Part shown: one piece after another, positions 1-9,076 of the stretch
Layout: each line of letters opens with the position of its first letter
Position numbering within the stretch: position 1 is the stretch's first letter
Assembly (NCBI GenBank): GCA_903851235.1
Contig: CAINNR010000027.1
Span: 1-40,858, forward strand
DNA length: 40,858 nucleotides
DNA from: an uncultured Candidatus Berkelbacteria bacterium
Lineage (GTDB): Bacteria; Patescibacteriota; UBA1384; XYA2-FULL-43-10; CAINNR01
Reading direction: 5' to 3'
Position numbers and translations under genes: made by a program
The notes under the pieces: generated by a model
Databases searched by the model: none
What the model saw: the letters and a program-made list of their open reading frames with translations, nothing else
Told to the model about the DNA's origin: nothing

Positions 1-135
1 ACCGAAGGAGTCAACACAAAACTTAAAACTATTAAACGCTTATCATATGGTTTTAGAAATATTGATAATTACATTAGAAAGGCAATGCTTGCTTTCATTC
101 CAATTAGTCTACTTTTATCACATTACTTGACATAG
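1..135 (+). CDS. C-terminal end of a transposase (ISL3/IS204-like), 5' truncated by window edge
   Basis: Frame 1 reads TEGVNTKLKTIKRLSYGFRNIDNYIRKAMLAFIPISLLLSHYLT*; the 'EGVNTKLKTIKRLSYGFRN..NY' pattern resembles the ISL3-family DDE C-terminus. Hairpin AGCCAcCAGC..GCTGaTGGCT follows at about 150-180. Confidence 0.6.
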   Translation, partial: TEGVNTKLKTIKRLSYGFRNIDNYIRKAMLAFIPISLLLSHYLT

Positions 136-254
136 AGCCTAGCAAAAAGGGAATTAAAAAAGCCACCAGCAGAACCCGGCGCTGATGGCTTAATTACTTC
201 TCAAATCTCGAAAATCAAAGTTGAGGCTAAGACTGAACTGCCAGAATTCCGGCG

Positions 255-839
255 CTAATTGATTTTAAAGCTTGCAACAATGTTTTTGATATCGGCAAAA
301 ATCTTTGCTCCGTCAGTTGGATCGGCTTGAGCTTGGTTGTAGCCAAAAACATAATTGGCATTTTCACCAAGTTTTGTTGCCGCTTCCTCAATCGCTTCAG
401 CTTGATTTTTTGCCCAATTCTCTGGTGTGTAGACCGATATTACTATCGGATACCAGTACCCGGCTTTATCGGTTGTCCAAGTCTTATCCGCTGTCGGCAG
501 CCAAATATACAACTCGTCAGTCGCGTTCGGATCGTTGATTTTGCCGGATGCGACAACATAGCCCTGCTCTAAATCATTAAAGGTCAAAGAAAAACCGTAT
601 TTGCTATTTGAATAGTTTTTCCAGCTAGTTGCGGTTGTCGCTGGTGTGGCCGATGATGACACCACCGGTGCCTTGGCTGTCGATTTTAATGAGGCGATCT
701 GTTTATTTAAGTCGTCCATTTTCACTTGATTGTCAGCACGGACGGAATCAATCTGCTTTTGCATAACATAAAAAACTCCGCCGCCGACGATTACGATTGT
801 GACGACAACACTGATAAAAATCTTCCAAAAATTCGACAT
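255..839 (-). CDS. Single-pass membrane protein with PsbP-like extracellular domain
   Basis: ORF 194 aa; N-terminal TM; N-terminal ~45 aa near-identical to ORF 5377..5991; 'WKNYSNSKYGFSLTF' start of C-terminal domain. Confidence 0.7.
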   Translation of the reverse strand: MSNFWKIFISVVVTIVIVGGGVFYVMQKQIDSVRADNQVKMDDLNKQIASLKSTAKAPVVSSSATPATTATSWKNYSNSKYGFSLTFNDLEQGYVVASGKINDPNATDELYIWLPTADKTWTTDKAGYWYPIVISVYTPENWAKNQAEAIEEAATKLGENANYVFGYNQAQADPTDGAKIFADIKNIVASFKIN

Positions 840-862
840 AATTCCTCCTGTAAATTTTTAAA

Positions 863-2068
863 TTATTTTGTTGTGAATTGAAAAGTTTTCAGCATATTCA
901 ACTGATCCAGATCGGCACCGTCGGAAAGAGTTATTGTGTATAACTCCCCTTTACTAACAACCAAGTGCTCGACAAACGGCGAACCGCCGGAAGCGCTGAG
1001 GTTAATTTTCTCCGCCACTTGGCCGTCAATCGCTTCGTTGGTGATTGTAGCGATATAGCCGGCTTTTTGTTTCAAAGCTTTTTCGGCATCAACCGCTTTT
1101 TGTAGCGTCAAAGTGGTGCGATCCGAATCAACTTCAAAAACCCACTTGTCTCCGATATTCTGTTGGAAAGTCAACTGATCTTTGTTGGCGTTTAAGGTGT
1201 AAACCCAATCTTTGGGACACATTATGCTGTAATTATCGGTTGTGCTGGTGTAGGTTTTCCAATCAGTTGTCGCTGCCGCCAAACCGAAATTCGGGTCGAC
1301 CAAAAGCCAAGACTCGCCAATTTTTCTGCCGCTATTGTCGCTAGCAATAATATCATAATTACCTTCGCCAAGCGAATAAACACCTTTGTCACCGGCGGTG
1401 ATTCTTGCTCCGGCTTTTGTCGCCACAGAGAGATTATATTTTAAGTTTGAGCCACCCTGTGTGGTAACTGTTCCCAGAGCTGATTGCGAAAGTTGAAAAC
1501 TCCAAGAACCAACCGGACCGGTAAAACCGCCGGGAGTCGATTGATCCGTTCGTTGTGGCGCCAAATTCCACTGACTGGTATTGGTGAAATAACTTGGCAA
1601 AATATTGTACTGCTGGACCGGAACCGCCACCTTGACAATATTCGCATTCGAGTTGGCTGATTGTGCAATATAGGAGTAAGCGGCGGTGTAATAATAAGTT
1701 TTACCGCTAACAATAGTTTGGTCCAGATAGGTTGCGACATCTTTTGTCGTCGCGCCGATTTGAACGGCATCCTTAGTCTTGCCGTTTTCCGAACGGTAGA
1801 TAATATAGCCGTTAACGTTACTGGCGGTTGATTTTTTCCAAGTCAAAACGACTCCAACCGGTGAAGTTGTTTGATAAACCGCCGTCAATCCGGTTGGCTG
1901 GCTGGAACGATAAATCGTATCGGCGGAAATCAATCCGGATTTAACCAAGTAAATTCCAACACCAATTAGAATCAGCAAGAGAGCGATCAACGGGATAAAC
2001 ATTCTCGGCCTTTTGAAGAAGCTTGTCTTTTCCAACTTTTCCCCAGATGATTTTTCTTTTGGATCCAT
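863..2068 (-). CDS. Membrane-anchored fibronectin type III domain protein with C-terminal PsbP-like domain
   Basis: ORF 401 aa; N-terminal TM; Fn3-like 'PTGLTAVYQTTSPVGVVLTWKKS..NVNGYIIYRS'; C-terminal 'WKTYTSTTDNYSIMCPKDW'. Confidence 0.7.
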   Translation of the reverse strand: MDPKEKSSGEKLEKTSFFKRPRMFIPLIALLLILIGVGIYLVKSGLISADTIYRSSQPTGLTAVYQTTSPVGVVLTWKKSTASNVNGYIIYRSENGKTKDAVQIGATTKDVATYLDQTIVSGKTYYYTAAYSYIAQSANSNANIVKVAVPVQQYNILPSYFTNTSQWNLAPQRTDQSTPGGFTGPVGSWSFQLSQSALGTVTTQGGSNLKYNLSVATKAGARITAGDKGVYSLGEGNYDIIASDNSGRKIGESWLLVDPNFGLAAATTDWKTYTSTTDNYSIMCPKDWVYTLNANKDQLTFQQNIGDKWVFEVDSDRTTLTLQKAVDAEKALKQKAGYIATITNEAIDGQVAEKINLSASGGSPFVEHLVVSKGELYTITLSDGADLDQLNMLKTFQFTTK

Positions 2069-2086
2069 TTCTCCTCCTGCAAAAAA

Positions 2087-3037
2087 TTAAAGATATTTTG
2101 TGATGTTGGCATTTTGTTCGGCTTGGGTTTTTGCCAAATGTAATTTACCATCATTACCATAAATAAAGAAATAATAACTGCTCGGAGTCGGATTCAATGT
2201 CGCCTCAATACTGGCAAGACCGGGGTTACATATCGGACCGGGAATGCCGGAATACAGATAGGTGTTATACGGGCCAACAACGGTTTTCGTTTCGCCGGAT
2301 AATAACGCTCGCCAAAATCTGTAGTTATTGATGCCGAAGCTTGGATAATTGTTCGTATCTTTCTGAAATTCAACCGTTACATCCGATTCGAATTTCATCC
2401 CGATTTTCTGGCGATTAATGAAAACCCCGGCAATCGCTGCTCGATCAGCATCATTTGCCGCTTCGCGTTCAACGATTGATGCAATCGACAAAATATTATC
2501 ATTGACAACCAGTCCAGTGGTTCTGATATTATAATCATCAACCATTTTAGTGATTACTTCATCGGCGGTCGGTGTGTCGCTCAAATCGTAGGTGTCAGGA
2601 AAAAGTTTGCCATCCAGATTTTTCGTTTTTGCTAGGAATTCCGCCGGATCAATTTTTGCTTTGTCATAAAGATAAGCGGCAATTTGTTCCGCTCGCCAGC
2701 CTTCGGGAATCGTAACTTTAATCACTTGATGGCTGCCGGTCGAGAAAATATCGGCGACCTGGACTTCAGTTGAGTTTGCCGGGATTAAATAATCACCGGT
2801 TTTTAGCGCTAACTTTTTGAATTTCAAGTAGAGTCGAAACGACCAACTGGAGTTAATCACTCCCTTTGATTCTAAATTGTTGGCTATCTCGGTCGATGAT
2901 TGACCGGCAACAATTTTAACTTCAACTTTATGGTCGGACGACCCAACCGGCTTTCCAATTTGCTGTCGAAAATAAAAAAGAAAAGCAAAAACGACGACAA
3001 TAAAAAGCAAAAGAAAAACCAGAAGAGTTTTCCTCAC
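2087..3037 (-). CDS. mltG: Endolytic murein transglycosylase MltG (YceG-like)
   Basis: ORF 316 aa; N-terminal TM, 'LFPDTYDL', 'SIVEREAA..DRAAIAGVFINR', 'SGIPGPICNPGLASIEATLNP'. Confidence 0.92.
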   Translation of the reverse strand: MRKTLLVFLLLFIVVVFAFLFYFRQQIGKPVGSSDHKVEVKIVAGQSSTEIANNLESKGVINSSWSFRLYLKFKKLALKTGDYLIPANSTEVQVADIFSTGSHQVIKVTIPEGWRAEQIAAYLYDKAKIDPAEFLAKTKNLDGKLFPDTYDLSDTPTADEVITKMVDDYNIRTTGLVVNDNILSIASIVEREAANDADRAAIAGVFINRQKIGMKFESDVTVEFQKDTNNYPSFGINNYRFWRALLSGETKTVVGPYNTYLYSGIPGPICNPGLASIEATLNPTPSSYYFFIYGNDGKLHLAKTQAEQNANITKYL

Positions 3038-3447
3038 AGTGCCTCTTGCGATGATTCCTCCTCGTTAGCGATATATTGTTCCAAAATTAGTCGGGCGGCG
3101 GTTTGATCAACCTTGTCTTCAATTTCCTCTGGCGTTGCACCTTCTTCACGTAAGAGTTCAAGCGCCGCTTGTGTTGTTAAGTTTTCTGCTTCAAAATATA
3201 TCGGTAATTTTGTCAGCAATTTTAATTTTTGGCCGAATTTTTCAACTTCTGGTGCCAAACTTCCGGCGTCTTCGCTTTCAAAAACAGGCATGCCAATAAC
3301 AATTCGCTCAATTTTTTCTTGATTGCAAAGTCTGGCGATTTTTTCAAAAACATCCGCTTGATTTATCAGCGTTGCCAGCTCGTACGGAATCTCCTTGCCA
3401 ACAGCCAAGCCGATTCTTTTTGTACCAAAATCAATTCCTAAATACAT
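3034..3447 (-). CDS. ruvX: Putative Holliday junction resolvase / pre-16S rRNA nuclease (YqgF/RuvX)
   Basis: 'MYLGIDFGTKRIGLAVG' RNase H-like start; 'RIVIGMP'; 4-nt overlap with mltG. Confidence 0.88.
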   Translation of the reverse strand: MYLGIDFGTKRIGLAVGKEIPYELATLINQADVFEKIARLCNQEKIERIVIGMPVFESEDAGSLAPEVEKFGQKLKLLTKLPIYFEAENLTTQAALELLREEGATPEEIEDKVDQTAARLILEQYIANEEESSQEAL

Positions 3448-3449
3448 CG

Positions 3450-5306
3450 TTATTTCCCGTAATTATAATCAATAGTGATCCCGCGGGTCAGAGCCGGCAG
3501 TGTTCGAAGAAACTTTGGCGTTGTAACGATATTGGCTGACAAAACTCCGGAGTAACCAGACAAAATATTAGTGGCATTGTTGACTGATTTAAATTTGATC
3601 GCCGATTTCATCGCTTCGGTATCATACTTGCCGGAAGTAAAGCCGTCGAATGTACCGCTGAGTGTCAACGAACCGTTTGCCACATCACTTTTACCGACAA
3701 CATATTTAACACTTTCCGAATCGTTTGTCACGATTTTCTCGTCGGCCGCCAGTTTGCTGTTGGCGCTGGCCAAAAGTATCGTCCGAAAATCATCTTCAGA
3801 GAACACTATCGCATCAACTTTTATTTTCGCTGTATAGTTGAAAGTATCGACTTGATCGCCGGTTTTCGCCGACGCGCTTTCTGAAGTTATCGACGGCAAA
3901 ATCGCCGAGTCCAAAAGCTTTTCGTTACCGGGAAGGCCGGATTTGAGTTTATTGATAATCGTTGTTTGGAGTTCATTTTCAGTTGAGGTCTTGGCGTCGG
4001 AGATATCTTTGTCGGTAATGATCTTTACCACCTGATTGGTACCGCCGGTCATTGCCGCCGTACTTTTGCCATAAATTTTCGATTGCTGTATCGCCGGCAG
4101 TGAAGTGATAGTGAAATTTGTCGGCGCAATATTACCAGCGTCGCCGACATCAGTCGCCTGAACATTAACATCAGCCGTCCCTGATGAAATGATGACGAAT
4201 TGCCCGTTTTGCAAACCAACTGTCGCGCCGGGAATGCTGGCAGTGGCAGTTGAAACGAAGTTGGTTCCGGAGGTTGAAACAAATTTTGAGCCGGTTGGCA
4301 AACTAACGGCATTTTGATCCCAATTATTATAAACTGTGACTTTTCCGCTGGCAGCCTGCCCAATATTTTTTGTTCCTGAGGCAGCAAATGGTTTGGTTAA
4401 ATCTTCTTCATCGACGAGCGCTTTCCCGGGAATGGTTGAGGTGCCACTATCAATTGCCGTTACGTTTTTACTAACCTTGATATCGGCGGTTGAAGTAAAC
4501 GGTTTGGAAATAACGGAAACTGTCACCGTAGCTTTTGGCAGAACAATATAGGCACCAAAAATCAAAAGTAGGGCAATGAAACCGAAAACGCTCCAAATAA
4601 TAATTTTCTTTCGGCTTTTGGCTGTCCGCATTTTGCCAAACACCTGGTCACCGCTGATGTCCGGGCGAGAAAGATCGCGCTGTTTCATCTCCGCCTCCAT
4701 TGGTTTTTTTATTATTTTGTAGTCTGATAACTCAGCTGGCGACTCGGGAATCGGTTCCGGATGGGAATCCGCTTCTTCAATTAGTTTTTCCTCAATAATT
4801 GCTCCACCGCCAATATTTTCATCAGCATCGCGAACAGCTTCAATAATATCTGTATTTTCTGCCGGCATTTCTTCTGCAATCTGATTATCGACATCCGGTA
4901 TCTGACCACTGACTTCCATATCTTCACTACCGTCACGATCATATTGATGAACTCTTACACCGTCAATCTCTTCGACTCGTTCCAACGGCATTTTTGATTT
5001 CACTTCCGGTATCTGATTTCCGGCATCTGACATTTCAGCTCCGGCTTTTGCATCATCGATGCTTTCATAAACCGGTAAACCGATTTGCGACGCTAAATTG
5101 TGGGCGATGTTGTCGTTGGTTACAAGCGCGACTTCCTTTTTTAACGACTTGCTACGCTTAACTAAAAGCTTTAAGTTGACGATAGAATTCGCAAGCGTTG
5201 AACCACGAGGTATTACAAGGGAAACCGCTCTGTCTTCGACTTTGGAAATCTTGTCGATGACATCGGTTATCTCTTCATCAGTTTCTAAATAAATCAGTTT
5301 GGACAT
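3450..5306 (-). CDS. Single-pass membrane protein with baseplate J-like extracellular domain
   Basis: ORF 618 aa; internal TM 'KIIIWSVFGFIALLLIFGAYIVLP', then 'SGKVTVYNNWDQNAVSLPTGSKFVSTSGTNFVST' baseplate-J-like region. Confidence 0.65.
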   Translation of the reverse strand: MSKLIYLETDEEITDVIDKISKVEDRAVSLVIPRGSTLANSIVNLKLLVKRSKSLKKEVALVTNDNIAHNLASQIGLPVYESIDDAKAGAEMSDAGNQIPEVKSKMPLERVEEIDGVRVHQYDRDGSEDMEVSGQIPDVDNQIAEEMPAENTDIIEAVRDADENIGGGAIIEEKLIEEADSHPEPIPESPAELSDYKIIKKPMEAEMKQRDLSRPDISGDQVFGKMRTAKSRKKIIIWSVFGFIALLLIFGAYIVLPKATVTVSVISKPFTSTADIKVSKNVTAIDSGTSTIPGKALVDEEDLTKPFAASGTKNIGQAASGKVTVYNNWDQNAVSLPTGSKFVSTSGTNFVSTATASIPGATVGLQNGQFVIISSGTADVNVQATDVGDAGNIAPTNFTITSLPAIQQSKIYGKSTAAMTGGTNQVVKIITDKDISDAKTSTENELQTTIINKLKSGLPGNEKLLDSAILPSITSESASAKTGDQVDTFNYTAKIKVDAIVFSEDDFRTILLASANSKLAADEKIVTNDSESVKYVVGKSDVANGSLTLSGTFDGFTSGKYDTEAMKSAIKFKSVNNATNILSGYSGVLSANIVTTPKFLRTLPALTRGITIDYNYGK

Positions 5307-5320
5307 GTTTTTTCGCTTCT

Positions 5321-5366
5321 TGTAGCCCAGACCTTAGTCTGTTAACACGCTAAAGCGTGGACTACA
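5321..5366. repeat. REP-like double-hairpin palindromic unit
   Basis: TGTAGCCCAGACCTTAGTCTGttaaCACGCTAAAGCGTGGACTACA: two hairpins (CAGAC/GTCTG and CACGCT/AGCGTG) inside terminal TGTAGcCC..GGaCTACA inverted repeat. Confidence 0.75.
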
Positions 5367-5376
5367 GGGAAATTAT

Positions 5377-5991
5377 TTATTTTGCAAATTGGAAAGTGGA
5401 AAGGATTTGATTCTGAACCGTTGTTAATGCCGCTTTATTTTTCGCAAGACCGTCTAGATTACCGGTGTCGGCTGAAATGTGGAATATATTTGCACCATTT
5501 TTTACTAAAATGCCGTACAATGTTGTCATTCCATTATCAAGCCCTTCATAGGCTGATAGTCCTACAAATGTATTTTTTGTCGCCCCAGTAAAAGATGCAT
5601 CCTTGGTGGCTTTGGCAATATATGCATCGAGACTCAGAGAAGAATGTTCGGCTTCGATACTTATTAAATGAGGTTGTTCATAACCGCCGGTAGAAGTAGA
5701 GTCAATAAAAACTCCGTCATCTTCAAAATAACTGCTGGCGGTACTCACCGTGTCAGTGGGAGGATATTTTATGCTAAAACCGACAGTTGCATTCGTATAA
5801 GTTTTCCAATCGGCGGTTGAATCGGTTGTTGATGATTTTAGGGTTGCGATTTGTTTGTTTAAGCCATCCATTTTAGTTTGATTGTCGGCACGAGTGGAAT
5901 CAATTTGCTTTTGCATAATATAAAAAATTCCACCACCGACAACAATGGCTGTAACTACAACACTGATAAAAATTTTCCAAAAACTGCTCAT
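5377..5991 (-). CDS. Single-pass membrane protein with PsbP-like extracellular domain (paralogue of 255..839)
   Basis: ORF 204 aa; 'MSSFWKIFISVVVTAIVVGGGIFYIMQKQIDSTRADNQTKMDGLNKQIATLKSS' vs 'MSNFWKIFISVVVTIVIVGGGVFYVMQKQIDSVRADNQVKMDDLNKQIASLKS'. Confidence 0.75.
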   Translation of the reverse strand: MSSFWKIFISVVVTAIVVGGGIFYIMQKQIDSTRADNQTKMDGLNKQIATLKSSTTDSTADWKTYTNATVGFSIKYPPTDTVSTASSYFEDDGVFIDSTSTGGYEQPHLISIEAEHSSLSLDAYIAKATKDASFTGATKNTFVGLSAYEGLDNGMTTLYGILVKNGANIFHISADTGNLDGLAKNKAALTTVQNQILSTFQFAK

Positions 5992-6000
5992 TCTCCTCCT

Positions 6001-6534
6001 TTATTTGCCAAATTTTTTAACCATTTCCTTTTTAACACAAATTGTCGCCGAACATCTGGCTTTCATCATCCGACTGATTGATTTGTCAAAACCGACATAA
6101 ACAACTTTTTTACCCTCGTCTTTGCCTTCCAAAATCGCCGGCAAAATGTCCGCATCTGATGATATTATATAACATTTTCGATATTTATTCTTTAGTGCAC
6201 CAACTGCAATGTCCAAAGCGATTTGAACATCAACTCCCTTTTCGTGATAGGAGAGGTTTGAATAAAGCATAAAACCTTTTTTTACCACAATTTTTTGCTT
6301 TTCCAGATTATAAAAAAGTGCTTGCTGATTTGCATACAATTTATAGGATTTCTCCTTATGGTGTGTTCTCTGAACAATTTCTCCAACGCAGTATTCAATT
6401 TCGATATTTTTGTTCTCAACAATTTCTTCAGCAAATCCGCGATAATCAAAATCAGTCAAATGGGTACGAGGAGATAAGTGTTTTGCCCCATGATAAAAAT
6501 TACTACCATCAAAAATAACCAGATCTTTGTTCAT
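6001..6534 (-). CDS. NYN domain protein (LabA/DUF88-like, PIN-fold RNase superfamily)
   Basis: 'DLVIFDGSNFYHG', 'KGVDVQIALDIAVGA', 'CYIISSDADILPAI' motifs. ORF open from 6552; start chosen at MNKDL. Confidence 0.82.
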   Translation of the reverse strand: MNKDLVIFDGSNFYHGAKHLSPRTHLTDFDYRGFAEEIVENKNIEIEYCVGEIVQRTHHKEKSYKLYANQQALFYNLEKQKIVVKKGFMLYSNLSYHEKGVDVQIALDIAVGALKNKYRKCYIISSDADILPAILEGKDEGKKVVYVGFDKSISRMMKARCSATICVKKEMVKKFGK

Positions 6535-6569
6535 ATCTCTATTATAGTCCAACCCAACATAATATAAAA

Positions 6570-6598
6570 CCCCCAGATCCTTTGACAGAGCCGGGGGG
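6570..6598. terminator. Intrinsic terminator, probably bidirectional
   Basis: CCCCCagatcctttgacagagccgGGGGG hairpin flanked by A-rich and T-rich tracts between 6534 and 6699. Confidence 0.6.
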
Positions 6599-6698
6599 TG
6601 TTTAGCTAAGTTATGTTTTTAATATAGCGCAACAAGATTTATTTTGCAATAGTTTTTTTGATATTCGTCGTTTGGATAAATTAGTCATCCATTGGTGA

Positions 6699-7943
6699 TT
6701 ACTCCTTTAGCGAGTCCACCACTCTGTCGATTGTGCCCGAGATAACGGATGGAGTGCCGGCAAGATCGATTGCCATATTCGCCAGTGCCATTGGGGTAAT
6801 GTCTTGCGGATCGTCCAGACTTTCAGTTTCATCCAAAACCGAAGAAACATCACGCGGACGAATAAAATTAACCTTCGGTTTTTTCGCGAATGGCAGGTCG
6901 TCTATCCACTCCGAAGTTTCAAGAATTTTTTTGATATCCGGCAACATTGAGCCACCACCGCAAAGCAGGATTTTTGACGGCAACAGATCGACCCCAGCAA
7001 ACTCCTCCAATGCTAATTGGACGCCGGAAAGCCAGGTCTGGCAATCACCATCAATGGCTTTTTTCATTTGTTCCGATTTGGCTTTCTCCAATTCGCCTGC
7101 CGAATAAGCCATCTTTAATTTCTCGGCTTCCTGAAAACTTAGATTAAATTCATTCGCCAATCGTTTAGTGAAGACTCGACCACCGATGGCGAACATTTTT
7201 GTTCCTTCAACGCCACCGTTTCGGACAACTGCGATATCGGTTGTGCCACCGCCAATGTCAATAAAGATGGCGGAAAACTCAACCGACTCCTCCATCCCCA
7301 TACTTCTGGCTACGGCGTATGGCTCAGCGACAACACCCAAAAGATCCAAACCCAAACCCTCGGTGATTGTTTGCAGCGCACCCAAGTGAACCACCGGAGC
7401 GAAAGCGTTAAAAATACCAACGGAGATATCTCGACCCTGAAAACCAACCGGATTTGTCACTTTGTAACCATCGATTTTGACATCAACCACCGCTGAATTG
7501 ACCAAACGGACATCAATTTCCGAGTAGCCGGTCTCCCAAGCCAAATTTGCCCGAGTTTTTTCAAAAGCTTTCTTTTGCACTTCAGTGATGATGGTTTTCA
7601 GCTCGCCAACGGTAACTTTTGACTTTGGCGCCGGTCGCTGATAGTGAACGGTTGTCGTTGTACCTTTAACCAACTCGCCAGCGATGCCGACAACGCACTG
7701 AGTCGGAGCAACGCCGGATTCCTCAGCCGCTTGATCCAGAGCTTTTTCGCAATTGGAAATTACACCGGAGATGTCGGTAACTCGGCCTCCCTGCATATCG
7801 GATAATTTTTGTCGTTGGCGACCAACGCCGATAACCGAGGCTTGGTCATCATCAATTCGAAAAATCAACGCCTTAACAAACTCGGTGCCAATATCAAGCG
7901 CCAACGCATAATTTTTCTTTTTCCCCATCCCGAGAAATCCCAC
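6699..7943 (-). CDS. ftsA: FtsA-like actin-family ATPase (cell division)
   Basis: 'ALALDIGTEFVKALIF', 'FIDIGGGTTDIAVV', 'ILLCGGGSMLPDIKKIL' actin-fold phosphate motifs. Confidence 0.75.
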   Translation of the reverse strand: MGFLGMGKKKNYALALDIGTEFVKALIFRIDDDQASVIGVGRQRQKLSDMQGGRVTDISGVISNCEKALDQAAEESGVAPTQCVVGIAGELVKGTTTTVHYQRPAPKSKVTVGELKTIITEVQKKAFEKTRANLAWETGYSEIDVRLVNSAVVDVKIDGYKVTNPVGFQGRDISVGIFNAFAPVVHLGALQTITEGLGLDLLGVVAEPYAVARSMGMEESVEFSAIFIDIGGGTTDIAVVRNGGVEGTKMFAIGGRVFTKRLANEFNLSFQEAEKLKMAYSAGELEKAKSEQMKKAIDGDCQTWLSGVQLALEEFAGVDLLPSKILLCGGGSMLPDIKKILETSEWIDDLPFAKKPKVNFIRPRDVSSVLDETESLDDPQDITPMALANMAIDLAGTPSVISGTIDRVVDSLKE

Positions 7944-8141
7944 AGTCCCTCTCTTTCACAAACAAAATGATGTCGACAGTATTATATAGTACTATTATAT
8001 AACCAACGATGATGATTTGTAAAACTCTTGAATTTCCATTCGTATTATGATAACTTGCTCTTAGGTCGCCTGATGAGAATCTGCGACAAAAGCCGAGAGA
8101 TCGGCTTATCCCTCGGACAGAGATGTCAAGGAGCGATAACG

Positions 8142-8972
8142 ATGACGACGACAACAAGGGTACCGAATGCAATTTTGAGAGATCTGGTTGTGAATTATCT
8201 TGAGCAAAGTTTGACGCCTTACCAACGACAGCTGGTAATAAGTGCCCTTTTGGTAATGCCAGCAATAAATCCGGATGCATTTGCAGCCAACTCCGAAGAA
8301 GCCAATCTTGTTCTCGCCCAATGTGGTGAATTAGCCGACAGTTTAGAACAACGGGTAACCGAAAAACCGACACTCTATAAATCTGACACAGCCTCGATTT
8401 GGGGTCTAATTGCCCAGCTATCGGTTGTCTCAGGCGATGAAAAAATACTGGCTTTGCGTTGGAAAATGCTTTGTCTGACGGACGAAGTTAGAACATCGCG
8501 AGGCTCCAAAATCAAAAGGTTCCGATACCCAACCATCTGTCGAGATGAATTCCTAAATGGAATGATGAAACAGGCTAATAAAAAACTGGCGCGATTAATT
8601 TTGGCAATCTGCACCTCGGCGCTGGGTGTTGCCCAGCCGGAAAATACCCAAGAGCATGGTAACTACGACCGTGCGAATCAACTAATTGGCATTAAACAAG
8701 TCGTTACCAGTTTCATCAAAAGTTCCGGTGATTTCTTTGGAGACGAAATTCTTCTGGCTGAAGCCAAAAAAATCAGAACGGAGCCTGGTAACCAAGACGC
8801 CATCGTTGAGATTAGCTATACAGTTTTTGGGCTTCTTTGCCAACGAGTCGAAATGATGCCGGTGCTAGGAGAGATAGCCAGACTTTCATCGCCGAGTCTT
8901 ACACCCGAAGAAATATTGAACACACAAGCAAAAGTCCTAGACGCTTTAAAAGCGCTTGAAGTAACAAAGTAG
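8142..8972 (+). CDS. Hypothetical protein
   Basis: Start chosen at ATG 8142 (MTTTTRVPNAILRDL...) preceded by AAGGAGCGATAACG; upstream TTGAAT-17-TAACTT; terminator CCCGacc..ggCCGGGATTTTTT after the stop. Confidence 0.7.
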   Translation: MTTTTRVPNAILRDLVVNYLEQSLTPYQRQLVISALLVMPAINPDAFAANSEEANLVLAQCGELADSLEQRVTEKPTLYKSDTASIWGLIAQLSVVSGDEKILALRWKMLCLTDEVRTSRGSKIKRFRYPTICRDEFLNGMMKQANKKLARLILAICTSALGVAQPENTQEHGNYDRANQLIGIKQVVTSFIKSSGDFFGDEILLAEAKKIRTEPGNQDAIVEISYTVFGLLCQRVEMMPVLGEIARLSSPSLTPEEILNTQAKVLDALKALEVTK

Positions 8973-9029
8973 ATCACTTTCCCCGACCATCATTGGCCGG
9001 GATTTTTTATATACTGTTATTGTAATATC

Positions 9030-9046
9030 GCTTTAATTCGCCTGAC
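9030..9046 (-). pseudogene. Remnant copy of the alaS 3' end
   Basis: Minus strand reads GTC AGG CGA ATT AAA GCG ATA TTA CAA TAA (VRRIKAILQ*), matching the alaS end VRRIKAVLEN*; 17 nt (GCTTTAATTCGCCTGAC) identical to 10051..10067. Confidence 0.65.
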
Positions 9047-9076
9047 TCTAGTGCGCTAGTTCAAAACAAAATCTTC

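Noticed and set aside
305-572. Plus-strand ORFs antisense to 255..839 (and similar antisense ORFs throughout, e.g. 4336..4551, 6733..7107, 11208..11432, 21858..22157)
   Set aside because: Fully overlapped by well-supported minus-strand genes, no SD or recognisable domain.
7894-8373. Minus-strand 159-aa ORF overlapping ftsA-like start and ORF 8142
   Set aside because: Antisense overlap with a gene that has promoter, SD and terminator; no domain.
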